Shown here: in pieces, positions 33,200-46,620 of the stretch
How the letters are laid out: each line of letters opens with the position of its first letter
Numbering within the stretch: the first letter of the stretch is position 1
NCBI GenBank assembly: GCA_015680685.1
Contig: MNCI01016482.1
Location: 418,959-482,958 of the forward strand
Length of the DNA stretch: 64,000 nt
Source: Gnetum montanum
Lineage: Eukaryota > Streptophyta > Gnetopsida > Gnetales > Gnetaceae
Direction: 5' to 3'
Program-made: the position numbers and the translations under genes
The notes under the pieces: model-generated
What the model was told of the DNA's origin: nothing
Seen by the model: only the letters and a program-made list of their open reading frames with translations
Databases searched by the model: none

Positions 33200-34700
33200 G
33201 TAATTTTATGTAGATCCAAAAGGTTCAAGATTCTTTATTGGTAAGATCCAAAAGGTTCAAGATGCTTTAGAATTTTCTAGTCAATGGACTATGTTAGTGG
33301 TCAACTAGTAGAAAATCAAATGTTTGGAGATAAACTACTTAATCTTAAGATTCCAATGTATTTTAAATATTTTACAATGCAAGAAATAATTTTTTTCATT
33401 AATTATCTAGATTAGCCTATGTTCTTTAGCCCAACTAAGTCCATGTTTTGGGGCTCTTTAACTAATAAATTGCAAAGGAATCTAGGATCATGGAAAGGTT
33501 TGTTATTATTATTAGTAAGAAAGTTAATTATGACCAAAGTCATGTCATTCAACATCTTAGTTTATGTCATGTTAGTTATGGTCCTCCTTGGCTACGATAT
33601 TGGATAAAATTGATATGATCATCTAGGGTTTTTTATTGATAGTTTCAAAGGAGCATCATTTTCTTGTATCATGAGAGTAAACAAAATGTCTAAATATGAT
33701 AGGGGGCTATTCCATCCTCTTAAGGAAAGAAAATGCTTTTAGTTTGGCAACCAAGATGGCCCATGAGGTTTGATCTTCAATTGACAAGGCCATGGACCTG
33801 TTGTATGCATCATAGGTATGCCTTTCTTAATTCAATGCTTTATCCTCTTTAATAATTTGGAAATCCATTAGGGATGGTATTTCCTATAATATTTAGGTTC
33901 ATGGTCAACTATCAATATGGGAGAAATCTTTTCAAAGGCTATAACATTCCTTAATCATTGTCAATTTACCAAGGTAAGCCATTTTGGGGTGGATGGTAGA
34001 TGGTTTCTTTCTTGTTCTTCACTACTTGGAAGAGGGGGTTTCATCCAAGTTGAAAGTATTTTCATAACCCTCTTCTAATGGAGCCCCTCATCTGGAAGGG
34101 ATACACATTTTCTTTCATTTTCTTCTTCTATCAAAAAGAACTAGGTCTTAGTGACCTATAATCTTTCATTTGGATGTACAGGAAGATGATCTCAGATTTG
34201 GAAGCTTTCATGTTGCCCAAAGATTCTTTTCTTTGATTGGCTTTTAATGCATCATGCTATTTTGACATCCAACAATCTTTAATGTAGAGGCTACAACATG
34301 GCCTTACATTTTGTCCTTGTTCTTTGTCATTACCAATTTAATAATTTGATAATCTAATTAAGTATTGTTCATTTTAGAAGGTTATTAGTACCTTAATGAT
34401 AAGATTGGATGGTACCCCCTTCCCTTGAAACAAATTTCTTAAAGCGGTTATTATATTTAGATAACCAAGGGAAATGTGCAATACATGTTACCATTTGGCT
34501 TAAGGCCATGTGGCAAGTTTGATTACAAAGTAATTAAAGATTTTTTGTGTAAAAAATGTTGTAATCCATTGGATGTTACTATTAAAGTGGTGAACTACAT
34601 AGATTTGTGGGTTAATTTGAAAGGATACAACATTGTTTTACCTATGAGGTTCTCTATTAAACAAAAGTCAAACTTTTATGGTAACCTAAAATAATTAGTA
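33200..34700 (+). pseudogene. L1-like LINE reverse transcriptase remnant
   Basis: At 33419-33607 the plus strand encodes PTKSMFWGSLTNKLQRNL, then GSWKGLLLLLVRKLIMTKV, matching the post-catalytic region of plant L1 reverse transcriptases (the K-L-x-x-WKG-x-x-LS-x-x-G-x-x-x-x-I motif). Preceding frames near 33330-33410 fit the approach to this motif. Downstream to about 34700 only scattered short frames remain. The 5' part, endonuclease and ends are not found. Confidence 0.6.
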
Positions 34701-37429
34701 ACCCTATCATTTTTTTATGATGGCTAGTTAAGATGCATACTACCTAGCTTTGTAAGAAGGTTCCCATGCTTAAGTTCATTAAGTTGTTCAATCATGGGTT
34801 GGGAAATCTCCTAGGTCAATTACTTCAACAATAGCTCTGCCTATTTTAGAAGCATGATTTTCTTATGTGCAAAGTTATTTAAAGTTATACAATTTAATGC
34901 TTCCATGGGAATGGATCACTTATAATGGTCAAATGTAGTTCATATTCCTGAGCTAATATTCCCTTCCCTTGGGATGAGCTTGTAAGAAAATTCATTAGCT
35001 ATTTCACCTAGGATGCTCAAGTTACTTCCTTTTTTAACATCCATTTCAAGTTTCCATCTAGGATTTGTTTGAGAAAGTGATCATACCTAGTGTACATGTT
35101 TTTTTTCATAGCTAAGGAGTTTTGGCGTGAACTTATGAAAGTAGCATGGATCCACATATTTAATTTATGACTCTTTACAAGGGACTTTGTAGCCTCATAA
35201 AGCATTAAGGTCTGCTATCATTTTTACCTCTGACATAATTCACTACAACTACAACCCATGGTACATTCAATGTTAATGCAAACTACTATTATGATTGCTC
35301 TCCACTCTAGTATAGATGTCTTGCATTCATGATTTCTACAACATGATTTTTTTAGGTAGATATTTTTTATGTCAATAATAAGTACTAGAATTATATCATT
35401 GGGTTTCCTAATTTGTCAAATGATAAAGTTTTTAGATGATTTTTTCCTACTAGCAAGTTGGTTTTCTTGTTATCATGCTTAAGTTGCAAAGGCTAAGTAA
35501 ATAGTATTTCATTTTTAATTTTTTGTCCCCACTAGGTACTTATCATGTTTATTGAATATTTATTATATGGTAAGGAGCTATCTCAACATCCCCTAAAAGG
35601 ACCTATTCTACATTCCTTTCCAAGATAATTTAGCCTAGAAGAATAAGAAAATAAAAAATGAAGAGACTCTCAACCCCTCAAATGGCTTACATCACCAATA
35701 AGGATCTTAGAGGCTAACATTAGCATAAACATTAACAATAAAGTTAAAATTTTTCAATGTTATCAATCTACACTTCAAATTCTAGTTTTCAATGATGAAC
35801 TTCATGTCAATTGCACCTAACTTTGACATTGAATTTGAAAATCCTAGGCCTATAAATATGAGATCAAAACCAAAATTCAAGACTTGTTTATTAAGATCTA
35901 ATGGCCATTTTTAGATTTTGAGAAACCAAGAGCACGGGCATCTACTTTCTCCACATCTCTTGCATGCTCAATAGCCAAGATGACTCTTCCTAAAAGTCCA
36001 TAAGATCAATTTAGTGCCTAATTCCTCCATAGCCAAGGCACCGATGTTGATGCTAGTGTCAACATTAGTTTGATAGTTCTCATGTTACTATCCTAGAGTT
36101 AGAATTTTTTAGCTTAACATGAGCTATAGAGTTAGAAGCTGTTAACTCAATGTCAACTTTAGATTTAGAATTTTTAGCTCTATGTCATTTCTAGGTTTAG
36201 AATTTTTTAGCTCATCATTAAAGAGTTAGAATTTTTTAGCTCAATGTGAGCTCTAGAATTAGAATTTTTTAAGTGTAACATCACTTCTCGAATACTTAGT
36301 CAAAATAGCTCCTTTTTGGCTCCAAATTAATTCTAGGTTGTGTCCAAAGCTTTCCTACTTTCATATTCATCATCCAAATGTTTAATTTTAGCGCTAAAGC
36401 CCCCATTTTATTCATAATCTGAGCTTTATTATCTATGCTATCTTCCTTAGATTTTTCTACCTACACTTGTAGTTTTGGTCCTCCATAAGAGGCAAATACT
36501 TTTTATTCATCTCAACATGCATTTTCATTATTGGGGAGGGAAACTGAGACCCTTTTCCACATATCAAGTTCTCCATTTTTATCATATTTATTCACTTGTA
36601 TTTTCTTTTCTATACTTAGGTTTTACTTTACATCACTAGATCATTCATTTCTATACTTACTTTTTTATGTGCATTGACTTGACTAATCAAGTTTATCACT
36701 TAAAATTTTCATTTTTCATCATTCCCCTATCATATCTAGTTCATGGGTGGTAGGATAGGTCCACATTTTCATTAAAATTTTAGGCCCCTTCATGTTATAA
36801 TTGTTGACTAATTAAATATTATTTATGACCATAAGTTAGGTATTTTATACTTACTTTGTGGCGATATTCTTATGAGATTAGGAAAGAATAATTTTGTAGA
36901 AATACTAATGGTTAAATGTGGAAATCTAATTATCCCTATAATCTTTCCATCCTTGAGCCTCCAAAATAAAATAAAATTAATTTTTTTCTTCAAGATTAAT
37001 ATCTTTTTATTTTGGATGCTTAAGGATGGGAAGCTTTCAACTTTTATTACTTTTTTTCTTTATCTCTGACTGATGTATAATTTTTTTTTGAAAAGAGTTT
37101 TCCTCTTCTTTTTACAAGAAACCCTTTAGTAAGAAGTGAAAATCCATAAGGATACTTTTGAATAAGGGAAACATGTGATCTTTTTTCTACCCTAGAGGAA
37201 ATATTTTTTAAGATTAGCTATAAGGATAAAAATTTGAAAAGACACCCCTAAAATCATTAGGCTTTTTCTTTAGACTATTTCTTTGATGATATAATGTAGT
37301 CTAAACGTTTTTAATATTGTTGTTCATTTTTTTAAGATTTGGTACCCCTCGCCCTTGAATTACTCCTATAAGTTTTTCTTTCTTTAGGGAGGTAGGAGAG
37401 ATAGCATGTTTACTATGAATATTTTATCA
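34701..37429. other. AT-rich intergenic, no gene recognised
   Basis: No coding similarity or LTR ends found. It holds the degenerate tandem repeat listed separately. Short frames at 35017-35205 (-) and 36872-37069 (+) show no motifs. Confidence 0.4.
36085..36275. repeat. Degenerate tandem repeat, about 35-60-bp units
   Basis: TTAGAATTTTTTAGCTC or a close variant occurs about five times, separated by AATGTGAGCTCTAG-like stretches. Units vary in length. Confidence 0.7.
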
Positions 37430-37572
37430 TGCTTATTTTATTTTATAGTATGTTATTATCAATATATAATAGTTTATTCATGAGGCATTTGGAATATCAT
37501 TCCTATCTAGACCATATCCTTTTATGCTTATTCCTCATTAAAATAGAATTTTAAATCTTTCTAATTAGTCAT

Positions 37573-38423
37573 TGATGAGTGGTGAGGTACCCCCTACACC
37601 CAACCATACTAATCACTAAGGCATTCACATGTGATCCGGTCAAATTCTGTGGACCTAGAGTTAGTCAATGTACTAATTCTCTAGAAAGTGAAATGGGTGT
37701 TCAGAACATTCATTGTCTTCCGAGCTACACTTGTGAAGTTTAAGGATATGGTTTAAGCGTAATTGAGGCACATGATTTTTATCATTTTATGTTTTATAAA
37801 TTTAATCACCTACAACAAGAATGAAAGGTAGAGTAATTTAAGATCTAATTGATCTACTACCTAGCTAGCCTAACACAAGTACCCATTCCCATTTTCTAGA
37901 CACATCCTGAACACATATAGTGCTGCTGGGATACCAAACATTAAGTGTTTCTAGGTTACCAAGTGCTATAGTATGCTCAAGGTGGTTGTGCTTATGTTCA
38001 TTAACAACTAGAAATTAATTGCTTAATTAAGATGCATTAAAGTGAAGTGCATGAATATTAAATGCATCAAAGAAACATTAATCTATTCTTAGTGCTGCAA
38101 GGATTCATTTTTATTCCTATCACACTACTATGCTCAGGTACATCAGTGCTCGAACAAAGATTCATACACACTCAGACTCCCACTACAGGCACTCAAAAAA
38201 TATTCTAACTCTAGAGAAAACAAACTACAAGAGCTTTGCTATCTATGACAAAAACTGATGAAAACTAACTTAGAAACTATCTTAAATGTGAGCCCAAGTG
38301 CTATATTTATAGGCTAGCATATACCCCACAATATTGAATATTTGACATCACATCTTGGGCTTCGATATCAGCTATCCAATATCGAGGCTTCAATATCGAA
38401 GCCAGTCAAAACATGATTCATCA
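37573..38423 (-). repeat. 3' LTR of A (851 bp)
   Basis: Begins TGATGAGTGG on the plus strand and ends GATTCATCA; the reverse purine tract (TACCCCCATGATTAAGTG) follows at 38424-38441. Its U3 (about 38320-38423) carries several ATATCG/GATATC-type motifs. Confidence 0.93.
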
Positions 38424-40440
38424 TACCCCCATGATTAAGTGAAAACTTGTCCTTAAGTGAAAAAGAGGAGGAGCAAGTTCCTTACAAAATATTGAAAAGG
38501 TATGGGATTATTGACTAATATACAAACTGACTTAGATGAAATAAACAAATTCCTAAGTGATTGAGAGTACGAATTACAATCTTTTATAAAATTGGGTGTT
38601 CATGACAAGAGCAGAGAACACCCTAGACAAAAATGACATCCACTTCTCTTGTAGCGAAAGAGTGAGGAAGAAGATTCAACGATCATGAAGAGTCCTTATC
38701 ACATGGTGCTGCTACTGCTGCCTCCTTTGTGAGGATAGTCCCACATCCAATCCATGCATTCCATCCACACTTCCCACTATAATCATAACAAAATCATGAA
38801 TTAGTATGCAATGTGTAACATATAGCTTTGAAATACCTTGTCTTGTCAGTGGTGACACTTGGCTAGGTTGTGATTATGATGGATAAATTGTGATAATAGT
38901 GTTAGTGGGAAGGCTAGAAAATATGGTGGAATAAATAGGTAGTCCATTAGTAAATTTTTGAAAATTCCAAACAATAAAATACTTGAGGAGGGTTAAAGAA
39001 GTCACAACAAAGACAATAATAAGATTCTACCAAAGGATGTTGTGAAGGTGTGCACATTAGGATGTGATTAATGAGGTAAAAAAATGATTTGATTGAAAAA
39101 ATGTCTAAGGATAAAGAACTTAACTAACCCAACCAAAAGATATGCAAGTGGATCCTTCCCAAAGCAGGTATAGGCCTTTTATTATCCTTGATTAACTTCA
39201 AACCGAGCAGTCTATGGGATCTGTGGATGATTGAAAGTTATGGAAGGTTAAGGAAAAAAAACAAGAAGAAACTACCTAAGAATTCTAACACATCAAAACA
39301 AGACATCAAACAAGAACATAAAATTGGCAGTGAGGTGAGACATGGAAAGCATAGAAGGATGAGAGGGTTGAATGGAGTTCCTAATTAAGGTCACATGAAG
39401 TCCCTTGTGAATTTTATGGTTAAATAACTTGATAACATCCATCCTTGGTCTAAACCAAAACCAACCACATTCAGTGACTTCACATTGCCATTCTAAGAAT
39501 AGTCCATACCCCTAAGACATAAGAGTGCTCCCATAGAATAACCACCATTTCTTATTAGAGAAGAAAAGAGAAGTAGGAAGTGAGAAAGGGCCTTATTTAG
39601 AGGGGACCTTTAGGCATAACATATCTTTATACTCCCATAACTAGTGCTTGTAGCCTATTTATTTTATCTAAGTGGTGTGCTTTGAATTCTCATTGTTTTT
39701 TGTTTCTTTTTCTTCTTCTTCTTTTTTTGAAATAGGAACCAAACCATGCAAAGACTTATTCATTTATTATGTTTAAGGGGTGTGCTTTGAATTCCCATTA
39801 TTATTATTATTATTTGGAATGGAAACCACACCATGAAAAGACTTATTCAACTTTCTTTTAGTGGTCAACATGGAATGGTAAGAAATCCATGAAAACACAC
39901 ATGAATCTAGGTAAGTAGAAAAACAATGAATATTGAATCCCCTTGAAGTCACACGCTATTCAAACCTTTAAATCATTTCCAGATCTGAAAACTACAAAAT
40001 TCATAAATTTGTTATAGTTTTATTAATGAAAAAGGGACTGCATATTTCTAGAATAAGGAAAACCATAGCGTATATGGATGAGAGGATGTTGTGGACTCAC
40101 TACCTACTACATGAAAAGAAAAACATGTCCTTGTTATTAGTAACAAAATTCAAAGCTAGAAACCAAACACCAATAATAAAATAACAAAAAAGGTACATAC
40201 CACCATCAAGCAATGAATTACCATTGTGCCTAGCACTTATTAACAAAAGTTAGAAAATCATGTCAAAATAAAAGAAAATATAAAAGAAAGTATAAAATAT
40301 TCAAGAAATATCAAATGTAGTAATGATGGTTTAAAACAAAAATTAGAAAAGATCAATAACATGAAAACAAGAAGATGTAAAATAAAGAATGTGTAAAACA
40401 AAAAGTTGCAAAACAAAAATGTGTAAAACAAAAAGGGTAA
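38424..40440 (-). other. Post-pol spacer of A
   Basis: About 2 kb non-coding, colinear with the spacers of B (42726-44640) and E2 (19707-21770). Part of it matches E1 1-130. Confidence 0.75.
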
Positions 40441-40539
40441 AAAACTAAGGAGTCACTTCTATAGTTAGCATGAATGGCTATCTCCCCTACAACTAAGTTG
40501 AATGGAGGAGATCTAAAATATCAAGTGTGGTTGTCCATC

Positions 40540-41660
40540 TGATGATGCGTTTGTTGTATTTGTTAGCTTATGCTCATGCAAAGGTTTAACTTGTTGTATG
40601 TTAACCAACTATTTCTTGTCTGGGCTCTCAAGTTTATAGATCATCATGGCCCTAGAAGGAAAATTTTCATAAATTATATAAGGTCCTTTCCACAATGTCT
40701 GAAACTTAGTTCGTTGAGGTACATGTGTGGGATTCTAGTAGAGAACCTTATCTCTTAGTTGCAGTTTGACTTTACTAATTTTAAGGTCATGGTGATTTTT
40801 TTTGTATGCCTTGTGCAACTCATTAGATGATAGGACCACTAATCAATTTTTGTCTAGCAAGTTGAGAGTCATTAATCTTTTTTTCTACACTAGAGTCAAG
40901 TCAAGGTCAAGGTCACAGGCTATTGAAAGTGTATGAAGCCTGGATTGAACAAGAAGTGTTGGTAATTTTCTATACACAAGCTTACATGAAGAATAGCCTA
41001 TAGGAATTTTTCATGTTAACTGGTATGCCCAAAGGGCATCATTGAGTTTTGTGCTCCAATCTTTCCTGTGATAGTTCTTGTTAGAATCTTTATGATTTCC
41101 CTATTGGTAATCTCAGCTTGACCATTGCCTTGGAGGTGGTAGGGTGTTATGAGTTTATGTTCAACCCCTAAGCATTACATGAGATTTCAAAAGGTAGTGC
41201 CTATAAAGTAAGTTCCATTATTAGAAATTAATGCACATAGCACATGAAACCTATTTACAAAATTTTATTGTACAAACTAAGTAATAGAGAAGATGTACAA
41301 TTAGTGACAACTACTACTTCTACCCATTTCATATAATAGTCAATAGTGACTATGATGTATTCTTTTCTATTTGACATGGATGTGATGGGACCCATGAAAT
41401 CAGTGCCCCAGATGTCGAAGGGTTCTAGTGGTTGAATCCATTATTAAGGTCCCTCCATTTGGGCAATCATTCTACCATCTCATTGGCAACATTCACAAGA
41501 GTGGACATAGTGATGAGCATCCCTAAAGATTATTGGCCATCAAGATTTTAATGGCTATGCATCTCCCAGCATAGTGGCCTCCACAAGGACCTTCATGAAC
41601 ATCTTGAAGAACATGCAATTGATCAGTATCAAGAACACAGCAACAAACTAGGCCATCAAT
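40540..41660 (-). pseudogene. Element A integrase remnant
   Basis: Reverse-strand frames show the zinc-binding region (about 41450-41660), the first core Asp in WGTDFMGPI near 41410 and the second in IDYYMKWVE near 41340, then a tail near 40660-40790 with NPTHVPQRTKF-like sequence that aligns with the B tail. Many stops. Confidence 0.7.
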
Positions 41661-41858
41661 GCATAGCTTGTAGAGATGCCCATTGATCTCCATGAAGCAT
41701 TTTACTTGGTGAAGAAACTACTAATTTTTCTGGTGGTCCAACCTTTGTGGCATCTCTTAAGTGAGAAGATAGATGAGAATTCCATCATACCATTTAGGCT
41801 CATTGGGCAATTGTTCAATTATAGCCTTAGCAAAGAGGAGTTCATTAAGAAACATATT

Positions 41859-42725
41859 TGATGAGCGGCGAGGTACCCCTATGCCCAACCATACGAATAC
41901 GAGTGTTCATACACAATCCAGTTGAACTCCGAGGATTAAGTGCTTATGCACCTACACAGAACAAGGATGAGTTATGCAATCATTATCTTCCCAAGCTTAG
42001 TTGTAAGGCACAATTGTATGGTTAAATAAACTTGAGGTGTATGATTTTTATGTTTTTCTTTTATATTTTCTATCCTAGTCTCCTAAGTGTGTGAAATAAA
42101 AATATTTAATTAACTAGTGGGTTTTGTAACTCTAATGTGAATAAAATCCTAACACCAACATCTGTTCCCACTCTCCGAACACATCTTGAACCAATGTAAC
42201 ACTACTGAGATTACCAAACACTAATCGTTACTGGGTTACCAAGTGTTCCATGTATGCTCAAAGTGGTTGTACTGAGTGTGCTAATTCATTGGTAATTGAT
42301 AACTAATAATTCTATGAAATAACATTAATTAACTATTGAAAGCATCAAATAACAATAAATAACATGAAATGTAATGATTAAGCTATTCTGAATGTTACAA
42401 GGTTTGTCTTTATTTTCAGACACAAGGTGTGCTCAGGTACACAATGCTTAAATAAAGATCCATTTACTCTATGAATCCTATGGGAACTTAGAAATAATTA
42501 TAACTCTAGAAGGGAAAAATTACAAGAGTTTGGCTAAGGAACTGAAAAACTAATGCCCAAGACCAAGCGCCCCTATCTCATTTATAGCTAGCAAGACAGG
42601 TTCTGACATCGTGTGTCCAATATCGGGGATCCAATACTGATATCACGTGTCCAATATCGTGGATCTAATATCGCAAATCTGATATCGGGGATTCGATATC
42701 GGATCACTTATTTGGTGACTCATCA
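41859..42725 (-). repeat. 3' LTR of B (867 bp)
   Basis: Plus strand starts TGATGAGCGGCGAGG and ends GGTGACTCATCA. Reverse-strand TATA box at about 42580-42586 and AATAAA at 42409-42414. The U3 (42600-42720) holds about eight ATATCG/GATATC motifs. Confidence 0.95.
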
Positions 42726-42737
42726 TACCCCCATGAC
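42726..42737 (-). other. Polypurine tract of B
   Basis: Reverse strand reads AGTCATGGGGGTA-like sequence immediately before the LTR, as in E1 and E2. Confidence 0.8.
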
Positions 42738-44640
42738 TAAATGAAAACTCTTCATCGAGTTCCTTACAAAATATTTAGAAGGTATGGGAATATTAGCTGA
42801 CCGACAACTAACATTGACATGGAATGACAGACTCAAAGTGCCTGGTCAACGGATCGACAAACATATTACAACATTGGTGTTCATAACCATTGTGCTAAAC
42901 ACTATACATAGATGACATCAAGTCCCTCATTTGACAGCTTGAAGAGAGAGAGAGAAAAGAAAATGAGGTGTGTTGCTATTGAATTTTAAAAGGTGCACAT
43001 CATTATTCGTCCATGGCCACATGANTTTGAATTTTAAAAGGTGCACATCATTATTCGTCCATGGCCACATGACTAAGTGTGTTCCTTACATCAATGCATA
43101 GCTCTAGTCCATCTTGAATGCCCCCTCCTATCCCAGTCCATTATTCATGTGATTGCCACTTGCACGCACAACACAATCACAAAGTAGCAAGGATAGATAA
43201 GATATAATTCAATTGATACCTTACCTTAATATGAAACACATTGGCTAGGTTGTGGTTATGGAAGATACTAGGTTAGAGGTTTGTAAGTGATAACTACCCA
43301 AGGTGTAGGGGTGAGATAAGTGATACAATGGAAAAATTTGTGACAGGCTCCCATGACTAAGAGCGAACCTCTGATAGTGATAGGATGGAAAAGGAAAGAA
43401 AAAGGAAGGTAAGAGGAATAACAATGGGGAAGCCAATAAATAGAAAATAGATGTCATGGGTGAGTGGAAATGAGAAATAGTTGATTGCAAGAAATGTTTA
43501 AAGGAAAAGAACTTAACAATTGCACCAAAAAGGAATGCCAGTGGGTCCTTCCTAAAGCAGGCTCATGCCCTTTATGCCCTAACAAACCCATAAACCAAAG
43601 AGTTCGTAGGCTCTAGGAATGACATATGGAGGCAATATTTAAGAATTCACTTACAAGAATTTACCAAAGAATAACAATGCACCAACCAAGATATAGACTA
43701 ATCATAAAATAGACAATGAGGTAGAATATGGGAAGTAATATGGAAAGAGAAGATAGAATGGAATGGAATCCCAAAATCAAGGTTGTGTAAAGTCCCTTGT
43801 GTATTATGTGGTTAAGATAACTTAATAAAATTCATCCCAAATCCAGATTAAAACTAACCACATCCAATGACCTCACATCAACACACTTGAGAAACCCATC
43901 CTCCTGAAGCAATAAGAATGCTTTCACAAAGCAACAACCATTCCAAAAAGAGAAGAATAGAGAAGAAAGAAGTGAGAAAGGGCCTTAGTTAGAGAAAACC
44001 TTCAGGCATGGGTAATATGTCTTTCCAGTGCTATAACCAATGCTTGTAGCCCATATTCTTTTATTATGTCTAAGGGGTGTGCTTTGAATTTCCACCAATT
44101 TTTTTTTGGAGTGGGAACCACACCATGCAAAGACTTATTTGAGTCATTTAACTTCCTGATATTAGTCAACAGCGAAATGGCAGAAAGCCTATGAAAAACA
44201 TCCAAGTTCCCAAGAGAATAGCCAACAAAAATGTGTTGAATCCCCTTGAAGTCACACCCTTTTCAATCCATTTGAATCTTTCTTTGGTTTGAAGAATACC
44301 AAGCCAAAAATTCATTAATAAGTTTGAGTAGAAAAAGGGACAATACATTTCCAAAACAAAGGAAGACCATAGAGTTGAATGGATGACATGGACTCATTAC
44401 TTGTTTATCAAAAGAAACCATATCTTAGTATCAGCATTAAAAGTCAAAGGTAAAAATCAAACATTAGTAAGAAACACTATTATAGTACATTGCACCATCA
44501 TGAGCACTTATTATATGATGAGTGAGAATAAATCAAACAAAATATAATAGAGAAAGAAATAGTAAAAATGTTAACGATGGTGTAAAAAAAAACAAGTAAA
44601 TATGAAAAATGTGTAAAATAAAAAAGACAAAAGAAGCTAA
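42738..44640 (-). other. Post-pol spacer of B
   Basis: Non-coding, colinear with the spacers of A and E2. Contains the 46-bp duplication around an N at 43025. Frames at 43245-43490, 44002-44205 and 44166-44354 have counterparts in E2 in several phases but no protein motif. Confidence 0.75.
42979..43072. repeat. 46-bp exact duplication around an N
   Basis: 42979-43024 equals 43027-43072; N at 43025 and one T at 43026 separate them. Confidence 0.95.
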
Positions 44641-44653
44641 GGGTTTAGAATAA

Positions 44654-45900
44654 TTAGCATTGGTGGCCATCTCCCCCATGACTGAGTTGGAAGGAGGAGA
44701 TCCAAAATAATGAGTAGGGTTGTCCATCAACAGAGGTAGTGTTACTATTGGGCATTTTGGATGTATGGAAAGGTTTGGTTTGTTGGATTTTGACCAATAA
44801 TTTCTTATCTGGGCTTCTAGGTTTATAGATTATCATGGCCCCTGAAGGAAAAGTTTCATGAATGATATAGGATCCTTCCCATAGCATTTGAAATTTAGTT
44901 CGTTGGGACACATGTGAAAGATTCCAATAAAGAACCCTATCTTCTAGTTGGTATTTGACTTTCCTAATTCTTAGGTCATGACATTGCTTGTTGAAGGCCT
45001 TGTGCAATTCGTTGGATGACATAGCGGCTAATTAGTTTTCATCTAGCAAGTTAAGGTTCATTAACCATTCTTTCTGTGCTAGATTGAGGTCAAGGTTAAG
45101 GTCACATGCTGTAGATAGTGTATGGAGCTCAGCTTGGATAGGAAGTGTTGGAAGTTTACCATACATGAACTCATAGGGCAAATAGTTGATAGGGAGTTTC
45201 CATGTGGAGCGGTAGACCCAAAGAGCATCATTTAGTTTGATGCTCCAATCTTGCCTATATTTGCTAATGGTTCATGTCAAAATTTTTGTAATTGCCCTAT
45301 TGGTGACTTTGGCTTGACCATTCGCTTGAGGATGATATGGTGTAGTTAGTTTATGCTCAACTCCTAAGCGTTGCATCAACTTCCAAAATTCGCACCTATA
45401 AAATGTGTACCATTATTAGAAATAAGTGCACAAGGCATGCCAAACCTGTTTACGATTTGTTGTTGAACAAATCATGTAGCAGTGGATGATGTACAGTCGG
45501 TAACGGTGGCTGCTTCTACCCATTTTGTAAAATAATCAACAACAACAATAATGTATGCTTTTCCATTAGACATTGGTGCAATAGGCTTCATAATATCAAT
45601 ACCCCATATGTCGAAGGGATTTAAGGATTGAATCCATTATTGTGGACCTTCCATTCTAGCAGTCATTCCCCCATCATGTTGGTATCACTCACAAGATTGG
45701 AAAAAATGATGGGCATCCCTAAATAATATAGGCCAATAATATCTTGCAAGCAAGATTTTAATGGTTGTTTGTCTCTTAGCGTAATGACCCCCACAAGGGC
45801 CCTCATGAGCATCTTGAAGAACTCATAATTAATCTGCATTGGGAACATACCATCAGACCAAGCCGTTGGAACACACCTTGTAAAGGTGTCTGTTAATTTC
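44654..45900 (-). pseudogene. Element B integrase remnant
   Basis: Reverse strand: zinc-binding region around 45663-45848, catalytic core with IDIMKPIAPMSNGKAY near 45600, VVDYFTKWVEAATV near 45540 and a third conserved block ALISNNGTHFIG near 45420. The C-terminal tail is an intact 122-codon frame (44654-45022) with KAFNKQCHDLRIRKVKYQ and the GAMIIYKPRSPDKKLL block. Stops interrupt the core. Confidence 0.85.
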
Positions 45901-45989
45901 CATGAAATGTTTGACTCGGTGGAGAAACTGTTGTTTCTTTCTAATGTCCAGTCCTTGTGGTATTTCTTGTGTGAGAAGATAAGTAAGAA

Positions 45990-46620
45990 TTCTATTGTAT
46001 CAATTTATATCTATTGGTGATTGATTATTTATTACACCTACAAAGAGGAATTCATCATGGAAGTGATCAGAAATTGGATATTCATTCTCATTGTTATCCC
46101 ATTGCAACCGAGATAAATAATCAACAATAACATTCTTGGTTCCTTTACGATCAACCATCATAAGATCAAAATCTTGCAAGATCACGAGCCATCATATGAT
46201 CCGAGTGCTCACCGTTGATTTATTCATAAGGAATTGAATCACATTATGATATGTGTGTACAAATATCTTATAGCCTAATACATAGTGCCTAAATTTTTCT
46301 AGTGCAAACACCATAGCCATTAATTCTTTTTCTGTTGTGGTATAGTTGAGTTGTGCACTAGTAATACTTCAACTTGCACAAAGAATGTAATAGGGATGTT
46401 TTTGGTCATCTAACTATGTAAGTACGACTCCTAAAGAAAAATTGGATGCATCAATCATTATATGGAATGGTCTGGACTAGTTAGGGACTTGTAGAATGGG
46501 TGTTTCTATGAGTTTTTACTTCAAGGTTTGGAAAGCTATCTCACATTTCTTGGTCCATTCAAAGGATATGTCCTTTTTAATTAATTCCACCAACGGTTTT
46601 GTAATCTTTGAAAAGTTCTC
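45990..46620 (-). pseudogene. Element B RNase H remnant
   Basis: Follows the RT. The end of the domain is readable at 46000-46185 as ILQDFDLMMVDRKGTKNVIV then DYLSRL, the standard ending of the gypsy RNase H. Upstream frames near 46300-46500 hold the ASNFSLGVVL-type and YTTTEKELMAMV-type regions in decayed form. Confidence 0.75.

Noticed and set aside
34476-34694. 72-codon forward frame as a host gene
   Set aside because: No motif or neighbouring exons; lies at the end of a decayed LINE.
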